64,000 nt of DNA from Mucilaginibacter ginsenosidivorans (GCF_007971025.1 NZ_CP042436.1:1178001-1242000), one strand, 5' to 3'; counted from the stretch's first letter, positions 52,933 through 62,707 are shown. The notes: generated by a model not told the origin, from the sequence alone. A program made the numbers and translations.

Positions 52933-53916
52933 ATGAGAGAAATACAATTCAGAGAAGCGCTTCGGGAAGCAATGAGCGAAGAAATGCGCAAAGACGATAA
53001 AATATACCTGATGGGCGAAGAGGTTGCCGAATACAACGGCGCTTATAAAGTAAGCCAGGGTATGCTGGATGAATTTGGTGCAAAACGGGTGATAGACACG
53101 CCCATCTCTGAATTGGGTTTTGCCGGCATCGGTATCGGTTCGGCAATGAACGGCCTGCGCCCGATCATCGAGTTCATGACCTTCAATTTCTCGCTGGTAG
53201 CTATCGACCAGATCATCAACGGCGCCGCAAAGATCATGTCGATGAGCGGCGGCCAGTTTTCGGTGCCTATCGTGTTCCGCGGCCCAACGGGTAACGCGGG
53301 TATGCTAAGCTCGCAACATAGCCAGTGCTTTGAGAACTGGTATGCCAATTGCCCCGGTTTAAAGGTGGTTGTCCCTTCAAACCCGGCAGATGCTAAGGGC
53401 TTGTTAAAATCGGCCATCATCGACCCGGACCCGGTGATCTTCATGGAATCAGAGCTGATGTACGGCGACAAAGGTGAAGTGCCGGAAGAAACTTATTACA
53501 TCCCGCTGGGTAAAGCAGCAGTTACCAAAGAAGGTTCTGATGTTACGCTGGTAGGCTTTGGAAAGATAATGAAAGTTGTTAACGCCGCCGCTGCCGAACT
53601 GGAAAAAGAAGGCATCCATGCCGAGGTGATCGACCTGCGCACGGTACGCCCGATAGATTATGATACGGTAATAGCATCTGTGAAGAAAACCAACCGCCTG
53701 GTGCTGGTTGAGGAAAGCTGGCCATTGGGTTCAATAGCTACCGAAGTTGCGTTCAAAGTTCAGAAGGACGCGTTCGATTACCTTGATGCTCCTATCCTGC
53801 GCATTATGGGCGGCGACGTTCCGCTGCCTTACGCACCTACACTGATACAGGAATATCTTCCAAACCCTGAAAGAGTGATCAAGGCGGTGAAGGAAGTGAT
53901 GTACGTGACGAAATAA
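52933..53916 (+). CDS. pdhB: Pyruvate dehydrogenase E1 component, beta subunit
   Basis: A 327-aa E1-beta from ATG at 52933 (MREIQFREALREAMSEEM); the longer frame covers the promoter. Seen are MGEEVAEYNGAYKVSQGM, IDTPISELGFAGIGIGSAM, FRGPTGNAGMLSSQHSQ and the C-terminal transketolase part with VIDLRTVRPID and LVEESWPLGSIATEV. With the alpha subunit it decarboxylates pyruvate with thiamine diphosphate. The alpha and E2 genes are not adjacent. EYNGAYKV is typical of pyruvate rather than branched-chain enzymes. Confidence 0.93.
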   Translation: MREIQFREALREAMSEEMRKDDKIYLMGEEVAEYNGAYKVSQGMLDEFGAKRVIDTPISELGFAGIGIGSAMNGLRPIIEFMTFNFSLVAIDQIINGAAKIMSMSGGQFSVPIVFRGPTGNAGMLSSQHSQCFENWYANCPGLKVVVPSNPADAKGLLKSAIIDPDPVIFMESELMYGDKGEVPEETYYIPLGKAAVTKEGSDVTLVGFGKIMKVVNAAAAELEKEGIHAEVIDLRTVRPIDYDTVIASVKKTNRLVLVEESWPLGSIATEVAFKVQKDAFDYLDAPILRIMGGDVPLPYAPTLIQEYLPNPERVIKAVKEVMYVTK

Positions 53917-53940
53917 AGCTCTAAGTTAAAGCATTTTGAA

Positions 53941-53968
53941 AGGGCCCCCGATCAATCGGGGCCCTTTT
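53941..53968 (+). terminator. Terminator of pdhB
   Basis: AGGGCCCCCGA and TCGGGGCCCT pair with a one-base bulge and a TCAA loop, followed by T5. Confidence 0.8.
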
Positions 53969-54032
53969 TGGTTCTTGCCGAGGCAAAATAGGGTTAACAT
54001 GGTTAATACAATTTGAGCCATTTTGTAGCTAA

Positions 54033-54227
54033 TTACTTAATTATCAGAGTATTAGCAAAAACGGGTGTTAACCATAAATAAATTACTTGTATAGCTTTCT
54101 CCGGATGAGTCAGGATAGCTTCATTAACCTCCCCGAGCGCTTGTTCAGCTTCCTGTTTTCTTAAGGTTTTTTTAAAGGGTGCCCAAGGGGCTTTGCCATT
54201 GAGGGCACTGCCCGAACTCTTAAACAA
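54033..54227 (-). CDS. Possible small protein, weakly supported
   Basis: A 64-codon frame starting with TTG, mildly protein-like (ALNGKAPWAPFKK, KQEAEQALGEVNEAI). No ribosome-binding site or family is evident. It may be a remnant of a larger gene. The rest of 53970-54372 holds a terminator only. Confidence 0.2.
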   Translation of the reverse strand: MFKSSGSALNGKAPWAPFKKTLRKQEAEQALGEVNEAILTHPEKAIQVIYLWLTPVFANTLIIK

Positions 54228-54324
54228 AAGCGGGCATCAATTATTGCAAGGCACTCAGGTGATTAATTTGAATCGTAAGGCCAAAGAATAAATGGACATC
54301 GTCATATCAGGCAGGTAAACAAAA

Positions 54325-54351
54325 AATGCCTCCCGTTTATGGGAAGGCATT
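54325..54351 (-). terminator. Terminator of the Spy-like gene
   Basis: AATGCCTCCC pairs with GGGAAGGCATT, with T6 following on the minus strand. Confidence 0.75.
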
Positions 54352-54372
54352 GATATAAAAGATTGTCCTTTG

Positions 54373-54753
54373 TTAGTTCGTTGAAGCTGCGCTCCATCCG
54401 TCACTCCAGCCGCTGCCGCCTGTTTTGTGGGTGTCATTTACCATCTTCTCATATTTAACAGCCTGCTTAGGTGTTAATACTGTTTTTATCTTTTTGATGG
54501 TCGCAGCGCGCAACGGGGCTATGTCAGCCATCATTTTATTGGTGTTCCCTTTTTTGGCCACTTTGATCTTCTCGAACTTTTCAGCCGATTCTTTATAAAT
54601 AGCCGCAACTTTTGCCGTCTGCTCATCGGTCAGTTTCAGTTCTTTTTGCAGGCCTTTGGCTTTTTCTATAGGGTCGGTAGTCGATTTAACCTGGGCCCGG
54701 GCTGCCGTCGATATCCCGATGAACAGGCAGCATATTAAAAGGATTCTTTTCAT
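54373..54753 (-). CDS. Small secreted Spy/CpxP-like (LTxxQ) protein
   Basis: About 126 aa from ATG at 54753 with signal peptide (ILLICCLFIGISTAARAQ). The mature part is helical and charged, with LTDEQTAKVAAIY and LTPKQAVKYEKM, two LTxxQ-type motifs as in periplasmic Spy/CpxP chaperones. The C-terminus is Gly/Ser/Trp rich. Role in envelope stress is plausible but not shown. Upstream 20 codons of the open frame are rejected because the signal peptide starts at the internal Met. Confidence 0.7.
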   Translation of the reverse strand: MKRILLICCLFIGISTAARAQVKSTTDPIEKAKGLQKELKLTDEQTAKVAAIYKESAEKFEKIKVAKKGNTNKMMADIAPLRAATIKKIKTVLTPKQAVKYEKMVNDTHKTGGSGWSDGWSAASTN

Positions 54754-54842
54754 TGTTTTGATGTGTTTGGGGTCGGTATTATTTAAATATAATTTGCTGT
54801 CATACAGAAGCAAAGATAATCATAAATAGGTTTTATTTAATA

Positions 54843-57128
54843 TTATTTACATATCGGGGTGCTGGCGTTCATGTTCATTTTCATCATTTTTTCGGGCCTG
54901 GATTTATAGGAAAGTTTTTCAAAGTGATCAATTCCGGCCCTGTTATTACCTTCGGTGATATGAAGGAACTGGTTTGGCGCAACATTTGTGAAGTGCTGAA
55001 CAGCATTGGTTCCCGCCCAGGTTATTTCAATATCATCGATCACCTTTGCCTGCCCAATACCAAGTTCCTGCCGCAGTGGTTGTGACCCAAAGCTTCCACC
55101 CGAATTAACGTCTTTATAAACACTTCGCTTAACGCCATTCTCGGTAAAAGTTAATTTAATGTGGCTGCCTATTGCTGCTTTGTTTGCCTTAGTTCCTTCA
55201 AGCTTAAGACTTATCCAGTTGTTGCCGTTCTGACCCGGATTAACATATAATGAACTGGTGTATGAATCGCCGGCAAAAGCACCGCCCATTTCAATAAAAA
55301 CGTCTTGTATCCCGTTATTCCTGATATCGGCAAAAGCCACACCATGCCCTTTTTGCAGGTTTCCCATACGAGATGAGGTTGTTACATCCGCATAACGTTT
55401 TCCTTCGATATTTCTAAACAGCTTATTAGGCACCAGCGATTTAAAATCGGGGTTCCCTGTGCCGAAATACATATCGGGAAAACCATCATTGTCAATATCG
55501 CCGAAATTTGCGCCCATGCTGTAAACCACTTTATCTAGCCCCATCTGTTTGGTTACGTTAGTAAAAGTGCCATTGTGATTGTTGCGGTACAGGAATATGT
55601 TACCGGCCTTAGGCACTGGCTTTCCCACAGCATAAGCCCCGGCATACCAGGCCAGGCTGGTCTGGAATTGATAATCTGCGACCATAATATCCGGCCATCC
55701 GTCATTATTGTAGTCATAAAACCAGGTAGTAAACGTTCCTTCATCGTTATCCATCAGCCCGGCTGCCCTTGTGACATTTTGAAAATCTGGTATAGCGCCC
55801 TGTTTTCCTTTGTTCTTCAGCAGATATTTTTCTCCCGTAAGCGTTGAAACGAAAATATCAGGGTAGCCGTCATGATTATAATCGGCTGATGTAACACCTT
55901 TTACAAAATCAGTAACATCGCAGTGCGCTTTGTCAGCAACATTGGTAAAAGTGCCGTCATGATTATTCATGAACAACATGCTGGTATGCACCCCGCCTTT
56001 ATCGTCCATTCCCGAATTTTCGGTGCCGACGAATACATCCAGCCAACCATCGTTATTAAAGTCGGCCCATGTAGCTGCCTGGGTCGGCTGAAAAAATAGC
56101 AGACCGCTGGAAGAGGTTACATCAGTAAAGGTGCCATCGCCATTGTTGCGCAGTAGCGAGCTTGGCTGATTACCAAATCCCTGGCTGTTCCAGGCGCCTC
56201 TTAAAACAAAGATATCCAGCTTACCATCATTGTTATAATCGGTTTGCTGTATGTTCAGGCCCCCATTTATACCTGTCAGGCCGCTTTGGGCAGTCAGGTC
56301 GCTAAAGGTGCCATTCTTGTTATTCTGGAAATAATGCATCGGGTCGTCCAGGTCCCAGCCTGAAGTTACGATATCCAGGTAACCATCGTTGTTAAAATCA
56401 TCCACGATAACGCCGCCTGCCCTGCCGTTGACATTCAGACCAAGATCAGCAGCCATATCTTTAAATGGCCTTACCTTATCAATCGTATCCGCATCGAGAC
56501 CGGGTATCAAAAACTCACGCGGTACACCCTTTGGATAACGCCCAAGCGTCATATAAGCGATATTGAGCAGCCATTTGGATTCATAGTCATCCGGCCTCGC
56601 TTTTAATATGCCCTGGTATACATCGATAGCTTTTTGCGACCCGGTTTTGATCTGATGGATGCCCCCGTCTTTTATCGGGAAAATACAGGAGGCCCCAGTA
56701 TGATTAAGCATACAATTGCTCCGTTCGCCCAGGCGCATGTATGCTATTGCCACGTCGGGCATGATCCCGCCTAAACCCATGTAATCCATTTTCTGAAGTA
56801 CACTATCGTAAAGGGCAACCGATTCCTGTTCCTTACCGACTTTAAGATCAAGTGATGCTTTCATTAGTAGTAAATTAATGTCGTGGCTGTATTCTTTGAG
56901 CCGCAGCAGCGAGTCGCAATGTGCCACTTTGGATTCAGGGTTAAACGGATTTGATATGCTGTTATGCTTTTCACTCAGATACTTAAGCGTATTGATCATC
57001 TTCTCGTGAGATGAATTTCTGTTAATCAGGATAAAGCTGAAGATGCCAGTCAAAACAACCAGCCCCGCTACTATCCCTATATGTTTTTTTTCGATTTTCA
57101 CGTCTTTAAATATTATGCGCCTCTGCAT
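54843..57128 (-). CDS. FG-GAP/VCBS repeat protein with ASPIC/UnbV C-terminal domain
   Basis: A 761-aa protein: one N-terminal membrane anchor (IGIVAGLVVLTGIFSFILI, about 17-35), a TPR-like helical stretch (about 45-200), then a beta-propeller of FG-GAP repeats with calcium motifs DFNNDGYLDIV, DYNNDGKLDIF, DFNNDGWLDVF, DYNHDGYPDIF, DYNNDGWPDIM and DIDNDGFPDMY. The last 120 residues are ASPIC/UnbV (KAAIGSHIKLTF, GGSFGSQPLRQELGIG). Such CRTAC1-like proteins are exported and of unclear role, perhaps adhesion. Single gene. Confidence 0.88.
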   Translation of the reverse strand: MQRRIIFKDVKIEKKHIGIVAGLVVLTGIFSFILINRNSSHEKMINTLKYLSEKHNSISNPFNPESKVAHCDSLLRLKEYSHDINLLLMKASLDLKVGKEQESVALYDSVLQKMDYMGLGGIMPDVAIAYMRLGERSNCMLNHTGASCIFPIKDGGIHQIKTGSQKAIDVYQGILKARPDDYESKWLLNIAYMTLGRYPKGVPREFLIPGLDADTIDKVRPFKDMAADLGLNVNGRAGGVIVDDFNNDGYLDIVTSGWDLDDPMHYFQNNKNGTFSDLTAQSGLTGINGGLNIQQTDYNNDGKLDIFVLRGAWNSQGFGNQPSSLLRNNGDGTFTDVTSSSGLLFFQPTQAATWADFNNDGWLDVFVGTENSGMDDKGGVHTSMLFMNNHDGTFTNVADKAHCDVTDFVKGVTSADYNHDGYPDIFVSTLTGEKYLLKNKGKQGAIPDFQNVTRAAGLMDNDEGTFTTWFYDYNNDGWPDIMVADYQFQTSLAWYAGAYAVGKPVPKAGNIFLYRNNHNGTFTNVTKQMGLDKVVYSMGANFGDIDNDGFPDMYFGTGNPDFKSLVPNKLFRNIEGKRYADVTTSSRMGNLQKGHGVAFADIRNNGIQDVFIEMGGAFAGDSYTSSLYVNPGQNGNNWISLKLEGTKANKAAIGSHIKLTFTENGVKRSVYKDVNSGGSFGSQPLRQELGIGQAKVIDDIEITWAGTNAVQHFTNVAPNQFLHITEGNNRAGIDHFEKLSYKSRPEKMMKMNMNASTPICK

Positions 57129-57336
57129 GGGCCGAAATGACCGGCATTCGTAAGCGCAATTCTTTAATAAAATGTTTAATGGAAGTTTTAAAGTGTTCTC
57201 AGCACTTGTTTTTGAAAAACAACACTATGGAAGTAGCTTTAGCCGATGCTTAAATAAACTTACTGCCACACCATAACTCGGCGCAAACCTGTAAAATAGC
57301 ATCAGGGTGCATGATGAAAAACCTGTAAAACTTAAT

Positions 57337-57894
57337 TCAGGAAAGTTGGGCTGATTCTTCGGGTGGTTCGCCGGGGCTGGCAATAGGAATTTCGACAATA
57401 GCGGAACCGGTCCGGCTGATCTGCTTTTTTAGCGTTCTGACAGGCGTCAGAAAACGGTAATAGCATGTTTGGTAATTGTAAACACTTACCCCGTCTGCCT
57501 TGATCAGTGGAACGTGCTCCTTTTTACCAAAGGGAACATCGGCTATCTTACGGGCATTAATAATGTTTTCGTTGTGCAGCCTGGTAGTTTCGTAGTTAGG
57601 CACACACATCAGGTATACGGTGTCCCTTGTCATTTTTAGCTTTACGTAATTATATGAACCATTTTTAAACTGCACCTGCCCGCTAATGTAAACATAGTCA
57701 GTCCAGTCCTGCACGGCACCCATTTTTACCGGGAGCTTTACTTCGAAAAGATCATCAAGTTTATAGTTGTTTTTGGCGATCTGTTCGTTGAATAATTTGT
57801 CGGATTTATATACCAGGTATTGGTAAAGCATCATATGCCCGTATAGACTGAACAGGTGAAGAAAAAGCAAGGCGATAGCAAATAATCTCTTCAA
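57337..57894 (-). CDS. Secreted protein of unknown function
   Basis: A 185-aa protein with an N-terminal hydrophobic segment (FAIALLFLHLFSLYGHMML) and a beta-rich body (DDLFEVKLPVKMG, YVYISGQVQFKNGSYNYVKLK). It ends with a Pro/Glu-rich tail. No family recognised. It lies alone, 208 bases from the FG-GAP gene; this gap shows nothing notable. Confidence 0.65.
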   Translation of the reverse strand: MKRLFAIALLFLHLFSLYGHMMLYQYLVYKSDKLFNEQIAKNNYKLDDLFEVKLPVKMGAVQDWTDYVYISGQVQFKNGSYNYVKLKMTRDTVYLMCVPNYETTRLHNENIINARKIADVPFGKKEHVPLIKADGVSVYNYQTCYYRFLTPVRTLKKQISRTGSAIVEIPIASPGEPPEESAQLS

Positions 57895-58010
57895 TCGGCT
57901 AAAATGTTGAGCACAGGTAATTGCTTAAAAGTAAAAATACCGCTTTATTATTTAATAATGCAAGCTTTATATCTTTTTTAAGATACTTTACTGACTATCG
58001 TAAAAAAGAA

Positions 58011-58037
58011 AAAGCCTCCTGACCATCAGGAGGCTTT
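58011..58037 (-). terminator. Terminator of the BI-1 family gene
   Basis: AAAGCCTCCTG and CAGGAGGCTTT form a perfect 11-bp stem around ACCAT, followed by T-rich sequence on the minus strand. Confidence 0.85.
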
Positions 58038-58065
58038 GATACCATTATTCGTATTTTTCAGAAAA

Positions 58066-58794
58066 TTACTTTCTGCTGCCGAAAATGCGCATCATCGACA
58101 TAAACAAATTGATAAAAGTTGTGTAAAGAATAAAGGCGCCGATCAACACCAGTTTCTTTGAACTCTCTGTACCATACTCAATACCTGCACCAATACGTTT
58201 TAGCATTTGCATGTAATAGGCGGTAAGGCCAACCATAATTGCCACAAATACAAAGCTTATGATATATTGTAATTGTGAACTTCCTAAGAAGAAATTGACG
58301 AGGCTAACCGCAAATGCACCAAAAAATAATATGATCAATACCGAGCCGAATTTGGTAAGGTCCATACTTGTTGTATAGCCGGCGATTGCCATTATTCCGA
58401 ATACAAGCGCAGAACTCAGGAAAACTCCAAAGATTGAAGTCGCGGTATAAAGAATACCTAAAAAACTCAGGCTGACGCCAATTGTAAAAGCATAGGTTAT
58501 AAACAAAGCTAACAATGCTACATAAGAAATACGGTTAAAGCCAAAGCTTATAACAAACGAAAACGCAACAGGGGCAAAAATAGCCACGTACCCTAATCCG
58601 GTAAGACCAGTAACTGGATTAACAAGTAGTTCGAGTAAATTATTATTTGCGTAAAATTCAAATGCGGTAAAAGCAGATATACCCAAAGCGGCGAACATCC
58701 ATAAGAACACCTTAGCTAAATACTTTCGTGATGCTGCTGCATCTTCTATCTGGATCACATTCTGATAAGTGTAATCCGGGTTTTGATTTTCCAT
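58066..58794 (-). CDS. Bax inhibitor-1 / YccA family membrane protein
   Basis: A 242-aa protein with seven membrane helices from about residue 25 on. The family signs are ASRKYLAKVFLWMFAALGISAFTAF at the start of the first helix, GISLSFLGILYTATSI, VFGIMAIAGYTTSMDLTKFG and the C-terminal GAFILYTTFINLFMSMMRIFG in the family order. Bacterial BI-1 proteins are pH-sensitive calcium leak channels or FtsH-linked membrane factors. Length is normal. Confidence 0.92.
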   Translation of the reverse strand: MENQNPDYTYQNVIQIEDAAASRKYLAKVFLWMFAALGISAFTAFEFYANNNLLELLVNPVTGLTGLGYVAIFAPVAFSFVISFGFNRISYVALLALFITYAFTIGVSLSFLGILYTATSIFGVFLSSALVFGIMAIAGYTTSMDLTKFGSVLIILFFGAFAVSLVNFFLGSSQLQYIISFVFVAIMVGLTAYYMQMLKRIGAGIEYGTESSKKLVLIGAFILYTTFINLFMSMMRIFGSRK

Positions 58795-58844
58795 TTTTTA
58801 AAATTGATTTTTAATAATACGAATTTACGAAAATAATGTGCACA

Positions 58845-58927
58845 TGTGCGAATATGCAAATGCGCAAATTGTAAAGTGATTGGTTAAAAATGGCATTTGC
58901 ACATTCAAACATCTGCATATCTGCACA
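58845..58927. repeat. Dispersed intergenic repeat with GTGCAAATGC-type arms
   Basis: GAATATGCAAATGC (58850-58863) pairs with GCATTTGCACATTC (58893-58906) with one mismatch, amid many copies of GCACAT/ATGTGC. The same type of sequence is at 62759-62834. Confidence 0.65.
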
Positions 58928-59494
58928 TTAATTCAACCTTTTCACCAGTTGTTCCTCCACTTTTTTAAAGAACTGGATAGGTTTCAGGTTTCGCCAAATC
59001 AGGTCGTCCAGTTCTCCGCCAAAATTGATGTAGTAGTCGATATTGTTGCGCTTGAACTCATCGATCACGTGCTCCCTGAAATTCACACCCGCTATCCATC
59101 CGTCCTCTACATCCTGGAACCATTCTTCATAGTAACAATCGTCGGACGAATGGAAATTCAATACATTCTCACCTATCAGCACAAACTTATTGATACCGCT
59201 ATCCACCATCAGCTCCAGCAATTCACGCTTCATCAGCATGATGTCATTGTTGATGGCATCGTTCCACTCGCCTATAAGTTCGATGATGGTATAGCCGCGT
59301 TCGTAGTCGGCAAACAGAACTTTCAGGTATAAGGTATTGGAACCGAACGAATCCCATTGGGGATGCAGCAGGTAATTGTATATCTGTTTGTCAAACTCGA
59401 ACTCGCTGTATTCCGTTGCGTAAAAAGGAGAATATTCGTCCTCAGATGCTATATAATCATCCCTCCACTTATAATACGGCTCTATCTCGTGCAT
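58928..59494 (-). CDS. Conserved-looking cytoplasmic protein of unknown function
   Basis: A 188-aa acidic protein rich in Asp, Glu, Tyr and Trp, without signal or membrane segment. It has YKWRDDYIASEDEYSPFY at the N-terminus, LIGENVLNFHSSDDCYYEEWF in the middle and ends in KKVEEQLVKRLN. No family recognised. Its stop overlaps the edge of the dispersed repeat. It is 64 bases downstream of murQ on the same strand. Confidence 0.75.
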   Translation of the reverse strand: MHEIEPYYKWRDDYIASEDEYSPFYATEYSEFEFDKQIYNYLLHPQWDSFGSNTLYLKVLFADYERGYTIIELIGEWNDAINNDIMLMKRELLELMVDSGINKFVLIGENVLNFHSSDDCYYEEWFQDVEDGWIAGVNFREHVIDEFKRNNIDYYINFGGELDDLIWRNLKPIQFFKKVEEQLVKRLN

Positions 59495-59558
59495 AGCCCC
59501 CTCCTTTATTTAGCGCTATATTAAAAAAAATAATGTTAATTAAATGCAAGCCCCGTGT

Positions 59559-60371
59559 TTACTTAGCGTTCATATAAACTTCCACCGCTTTTCGCACGCT
59601 GCCGTACTTTAGCAGCAGGTCGGCGGCCTCCTGTTCCGGCAGACCGGTGTAATTCATCACCATATGCGTACCGCGGTCGACCAGCTTATGGTTGGATAGC
59701 TGCATATCCACCATTTTATTACCTTTTACCCTTCCTAATTGTATCATTACAGCGGTCGATAGCATGTTCAGCACCAGTTTTTGGGCCGTTCCTGCTTTCA
59801 TGCGTGTCGACCCGGTCACAAATTCCGGACCGGTTACAACCTCTACCGGGAATTTGGCCGCCGCAGCCACCGGGCTGCCGGTATTACACACAATGCAGCC
59901 CGTGGCCACATTATTTTTATTTGCCATCTGCAGTCCGCCTATTACGTAAGGGGTAGTGCCCGATGCCGCTATACCTACCAAAACATCTTTTTCGCTGATA
60001 TGGTATACAGACAGGTCCTTCCAGGCTTGTTCAGCGTCATCCTCGGCGAATTCAACGGCTTTGCGAATGGCGCTGTCGCCGCCGGCTATGATCCCCACTA
60101 CACGATCAAAATCAACCCCGAAAGTAGGCGGGCATTCCGATGCGTCTACTATCCCCAGCCGACCGCTTGTGCCCGCTCCGATATAGAAAAGCCTGCCGCC
60201 GGCCTTCATTTTTTCGGCCGTTACGGTTACCAGTTTTTCTATCTGGGGCAGGGCCTTTGCAACAGCAACCGGAACCGTATGGTCCTCTCTGTTAATACTT
60301 TGCAATATCTCCGACACCGGCATTTGCTCCAGGTTATTGTATTTGGAATCGCGTTCGGTGGTTTTTTCCAT
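59559..60371 (-). CDS. murQ: N-acetylmuramic acid 6-phosphate etherase
   Basis: A 270-aa SIS-domain lyase from ATG at 60371 (MEKTTERDSKYNNLEQM). It removes the lactyl ether from MurNAc-6-P during cell-wall recycling. Sugar-phosphate site GAGTSGRLGIVDASECPPTFG with the catalytic Glu, GIAASGTTPYVIGGL, and VTGSTRMKAGTAQKLVLNML in the family order. Length is slightly short but complete. Confidence 0.93.
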   Translation of the reverse strand: MEKTTERDSKYNNLEQMPVSEILQSINREDHTVPVAVAKALPQIEKLVTVTAEKMKAGGRLFYIGAGTSGRLGIVDASECPPTFGVDFDRVVGIIAGGDSAIRKAVEFAEDDAEQAWKDLSVYHISEKDVLVGIAASGTTPYVIGGLQMANKNNVATGCIVCNTGSPVAAAAKFPVEVVTGPEFVTGSTRMKAGTAQKLVLNMLSTAVMIQLGRVKGNKMVDMQLSNHKLVDRGTHMVMNYTGLPEQEAADLLLKYGSVRKAVEVYMNAK

Positions 60372-60464
60372 TTTTATGTCAATACTTTGCAACAAAAGTC
60401 GGCAAAAAACGTCAAAAGCAATACTTTAGCTATATATAATATTATTAAGCATGGATACAATGCT

Positions 60465-60472
60465 TAAATTTG
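60465..60472 (+). promoter_or_regulatory. -7 element (TAAATTTG) before the S41 protease gene
   Basis: Matches TAnnTTTG 10 bases before the ATG at 60483; no clear TTG -33 element at the usual distance. Confidence 0.45.
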
Positions 60473-60482
60473 TGCGAGGAAT

Positions 60483-62066
60483 ATGAAGAGAGCGGCATCC
60501 ATTATTTTCAGGTCATTGATACTGGTACTTGCAGGCATAGCTATCGGCCTGGTGCTGGGCGATAATGTACGCAGGGGACTTTCGCTGCCCGGGGGTAACA
60601 AGGTGTCGAAAGTGATGCAACTGGTGCGGCACAATTATGTTGATTCTGTTAATACCGACAGCCTGGAAGGGGTAACGGTAAATAACCTGCTGCAGAACCT
60701 CGATCCGCATTCGCTTTACCTGCCGCCACGGCAAGCCGAGTCGATCAATGAGAAGCTCGACGGTGGTTTTAACGGTATTGGTATCGAATACCAGTTGCTG
60801 CGTGATACCCTGATCATTACCCAGGTTTACGACAATGGTCCGGCCATGAAAGCAGGTATCATTGCCGGTGACAGGGTGATAGAAGTGAACGGGAAAAAAT
60901 TCTCGGGGACACATCTTAACCAGGAGATCGTAAGCAGGACATTCAGGGGGCAAAAAGATTCCCTCATCGCTTTGTCGGTTGTGGGCCCTGCAGATAACTC
61001 CCTTAAAACTTACCATATCAAACGCGGCTATGTGGATTTGAGCAGCCTTGATGCCGCGTATATAGCTGCGCCTTCCGTCGGTTATATCAAGATCAGCAAG
61101 TTTGCCGCCACTACGGATAATGATTTCCGGTCGGCCCTTAAAAAACTGCAGGCCTCAGGGATGCAAAAATTGGTGCTCGACCTGCGCGGTAATGGCGGAG
61201 GCTACTTAAGCTCGGCTACCGAGCTGGCCAGTGAATTTTTGAATAAGGGCAAGCTTATTGTGTATACACGCGGCGTGCACGAGCCACGTACCGACTATAT
61301 GGCTACGGATTCGGGCCTGTTTCACAACGGCAAGCTGGCTGTTTTGATCGATGAATATTCTGCATCAGCAAGCGAGATATTAGCAGGCGCCCTGCAGGAC
61401 CTGGACCGCGCGGTTATAGTGGGCCGCCGCTCGTTCGGTAAGGGTTTGGTGCAGCAGCAATTTGGGTTTGGTGACGGATCGGCCGTAAACTTAACCGTGG
61501 CGCGTTATTATACACCCTCCGGCAGATCGATACAAAAATCATATAAGGACGGTGTTGAAAACTACCGCAACGAAGTGGCAGAGCGCATACAAAAGGGCGA
61601 GCTTTTTTCGGAGGAGAATTACCTTACCGATAGCGCCTTTAAAAGAGCGACTGCCTATCATACGGCAAAGGGCCGCAAGGTGTTTAGCGGCGGTGGCATT
61701 ATGCCCGATGTATTCGTGCCGGCTGATACAAGCGGTAATACCCAGCTGATACAGGAACTTGGCGAGGCGCAGCTGTTTAACGCTTACGTGATTGATAAAA
61801 TGCAACCGGTTTTAAAAGGGTTTAAAGCCGACAGCAGCTTTCTGAAAAACTACAATGTGAACAACGACCAATTCGACGACTTTATTGGCTATGCATCCAA
61901 AACGTTGAAGGAAATGGATTCGAAGGAAGTAAAAGTGTCGAAAGACAATATCAAATTATTGCTAAAAGCTTACGCCGCGCGCTACAAATGGGGCGATACG
62001 GCTTACTTCCAGGTGCTTAACAGCGATGACAGTACGCTCAAACGGGCCATTGCCGAAATTAACTAA
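60483..62066 (+). CDS. S41-family C-terminal processing peptidase
   Basis: A 527-aa CtpA-like serine protease with N-terminal anchor (IIFRSLILVLAGIAIGLVL). PDZ domain about 90-175 (GFNGIGIEYQLLRDTLIITQV, AGIIAGDRVIEVNGK), then the S41 core with LDLRGNGGGYLSSATELASEF, the Ser in IDEYSASASEILAGALQDL (about 300) and the Lys in GRRSFGKGLVQQQFG. A C-terminal helical extension follows. Periplasmic quality control or processing. Ends 4 bases into the convergent lipoprotein gene. Confidence 0.92.
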   Translation: MKRAASIIFRSLILVLAGIAIGLVLGDNVRRGLSLPGGNKVSKVMQLVRHNYVDSVNTDSLEGVTVNNLLQNLDPHSLYLPPRQAESINEKLDGGFNGIGIEYQLLRDTLIITQVYDNGPAMKAGIIAGDRVIEVNGKKFSGTHLNQEIVSRTFRGQKDSLIALSVVGPADNSLKTYHIKRGYVDLSSLDAAYIAAPSVGYIKISKFAATTDNDFRSALKKLQASGMQKLVLDLRGNGGGYLSSATELASEFLNKGKLIVYTRGVHEPRTDYMATDSGLFHNGKLAVLIDEYSASASEILAGALQDLDRAVIVGRRSFGKGLVQQQFGFGDGSAVNLTVARYYTPSGRSIQKSYKDGVENYRNEVAERIQKGELFSEENYLTDSAFKRATAYHTAKGRKVFSGGGIMPDVFVPADTSGNTQLIQELGEAQLFNAYVIDKMQPVLKGFKADSSFLKNYNVNNDQFDDFIGYASKTLKEMDSKEVKVSKDNIKLLLKAYAARYKWGDTAYFQVLNSDDSTLKRAIAEIN

Positions 62067-62707
62067 TACAATACTATGCCACTGAAATAGACAATATTCT
62101 GGCGATTGTCGTCACGGAATATTGCAACCGGGTACTCGGTGTTTTTCGGCCTGACCGCCCACGCCTTAACGATATTGGGCGTTTCGTTCCCGGTACCTGC
62201 ATTCAAATTATAGTATCCAAAACGCGCCACAAGACATGAGTCACGGAACCCATTGTAGGCGTCTGCCGTGGTGTTTTTCTTTAGCTCCGTCATATATAAA
62301 CTCCTTAACAGCGGTAAAGACAACGTTGAATGTGTGTCAAGGGGTACGGAAGCATACCTTTTGCCCGATGTATGCTGGTAAACGCCATCTAAAAAATGAT
62401 ATCCAAAATCGTCTGATAGCACAGGCAGCCCTTTGATAAATTGGATGGCGGCTATATACTGGTAAACATGTGTACCGTTTTCGGCATTTGTGATCGTATC
62501 GCGCAGGTTGATATACTCCATCTCGATATCATTGGTCGCAATATGATTGTTCTGTAATAACTGTAGTGCAGCAAGCGAATCGGCAGGGTTAAGCCCGAAA
62601 CTTTGTGTTTGCCGCTGGCTGATACAACCGTTATCGCCGTTTATATCATTTTTTTTGCAGGAAGCCAGTACTGCCAATGCAAAAAGGATAAGGAAAATAT
62701 GCTTCAT
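62063..62707 (-). CDS. Lipoprotein of unknown function
   Basis: A 214-aa lipoprotein with lipobox LASC (Cys17) followed by KKNDINGDNGC. The body has SADSLAALQLLQNN-like helices and beta stretches (HVYQYIAAIQFIKGLPVLSD, YPVAIFRDDNRQNIVYFSG). Family not recognised. Convergent and 4-base overlapping with the S41 gene; the upstream region is a dispersed repeat. Confidence 0.75.
   Translation of the reverse strand: MKHIFLILFALAVLASCKKNDINGDNGCISQRQTQSFGLNPADSLAALQLLQNNHIATNDIEMEYINLRDTITNAENGTHVYQYIAAIQFIKGLPVLSDDFGYHFLDGVYQHTSGKRYASVPLDTHSTLSLPLLRSLYMTELKKNTTADAYNGFRDSCLVARFGYYNLNAGTGNETPNIVKAWAVRPKNTEYPVAIFRDDNRQNIVYFSGIVLY

Noticed and set aside
54255..54437. 60-codon minus-strand frame overlapping the Spy-like gene
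   Set aside because: It overlaps a well-supported gene and its terminator in another frame.
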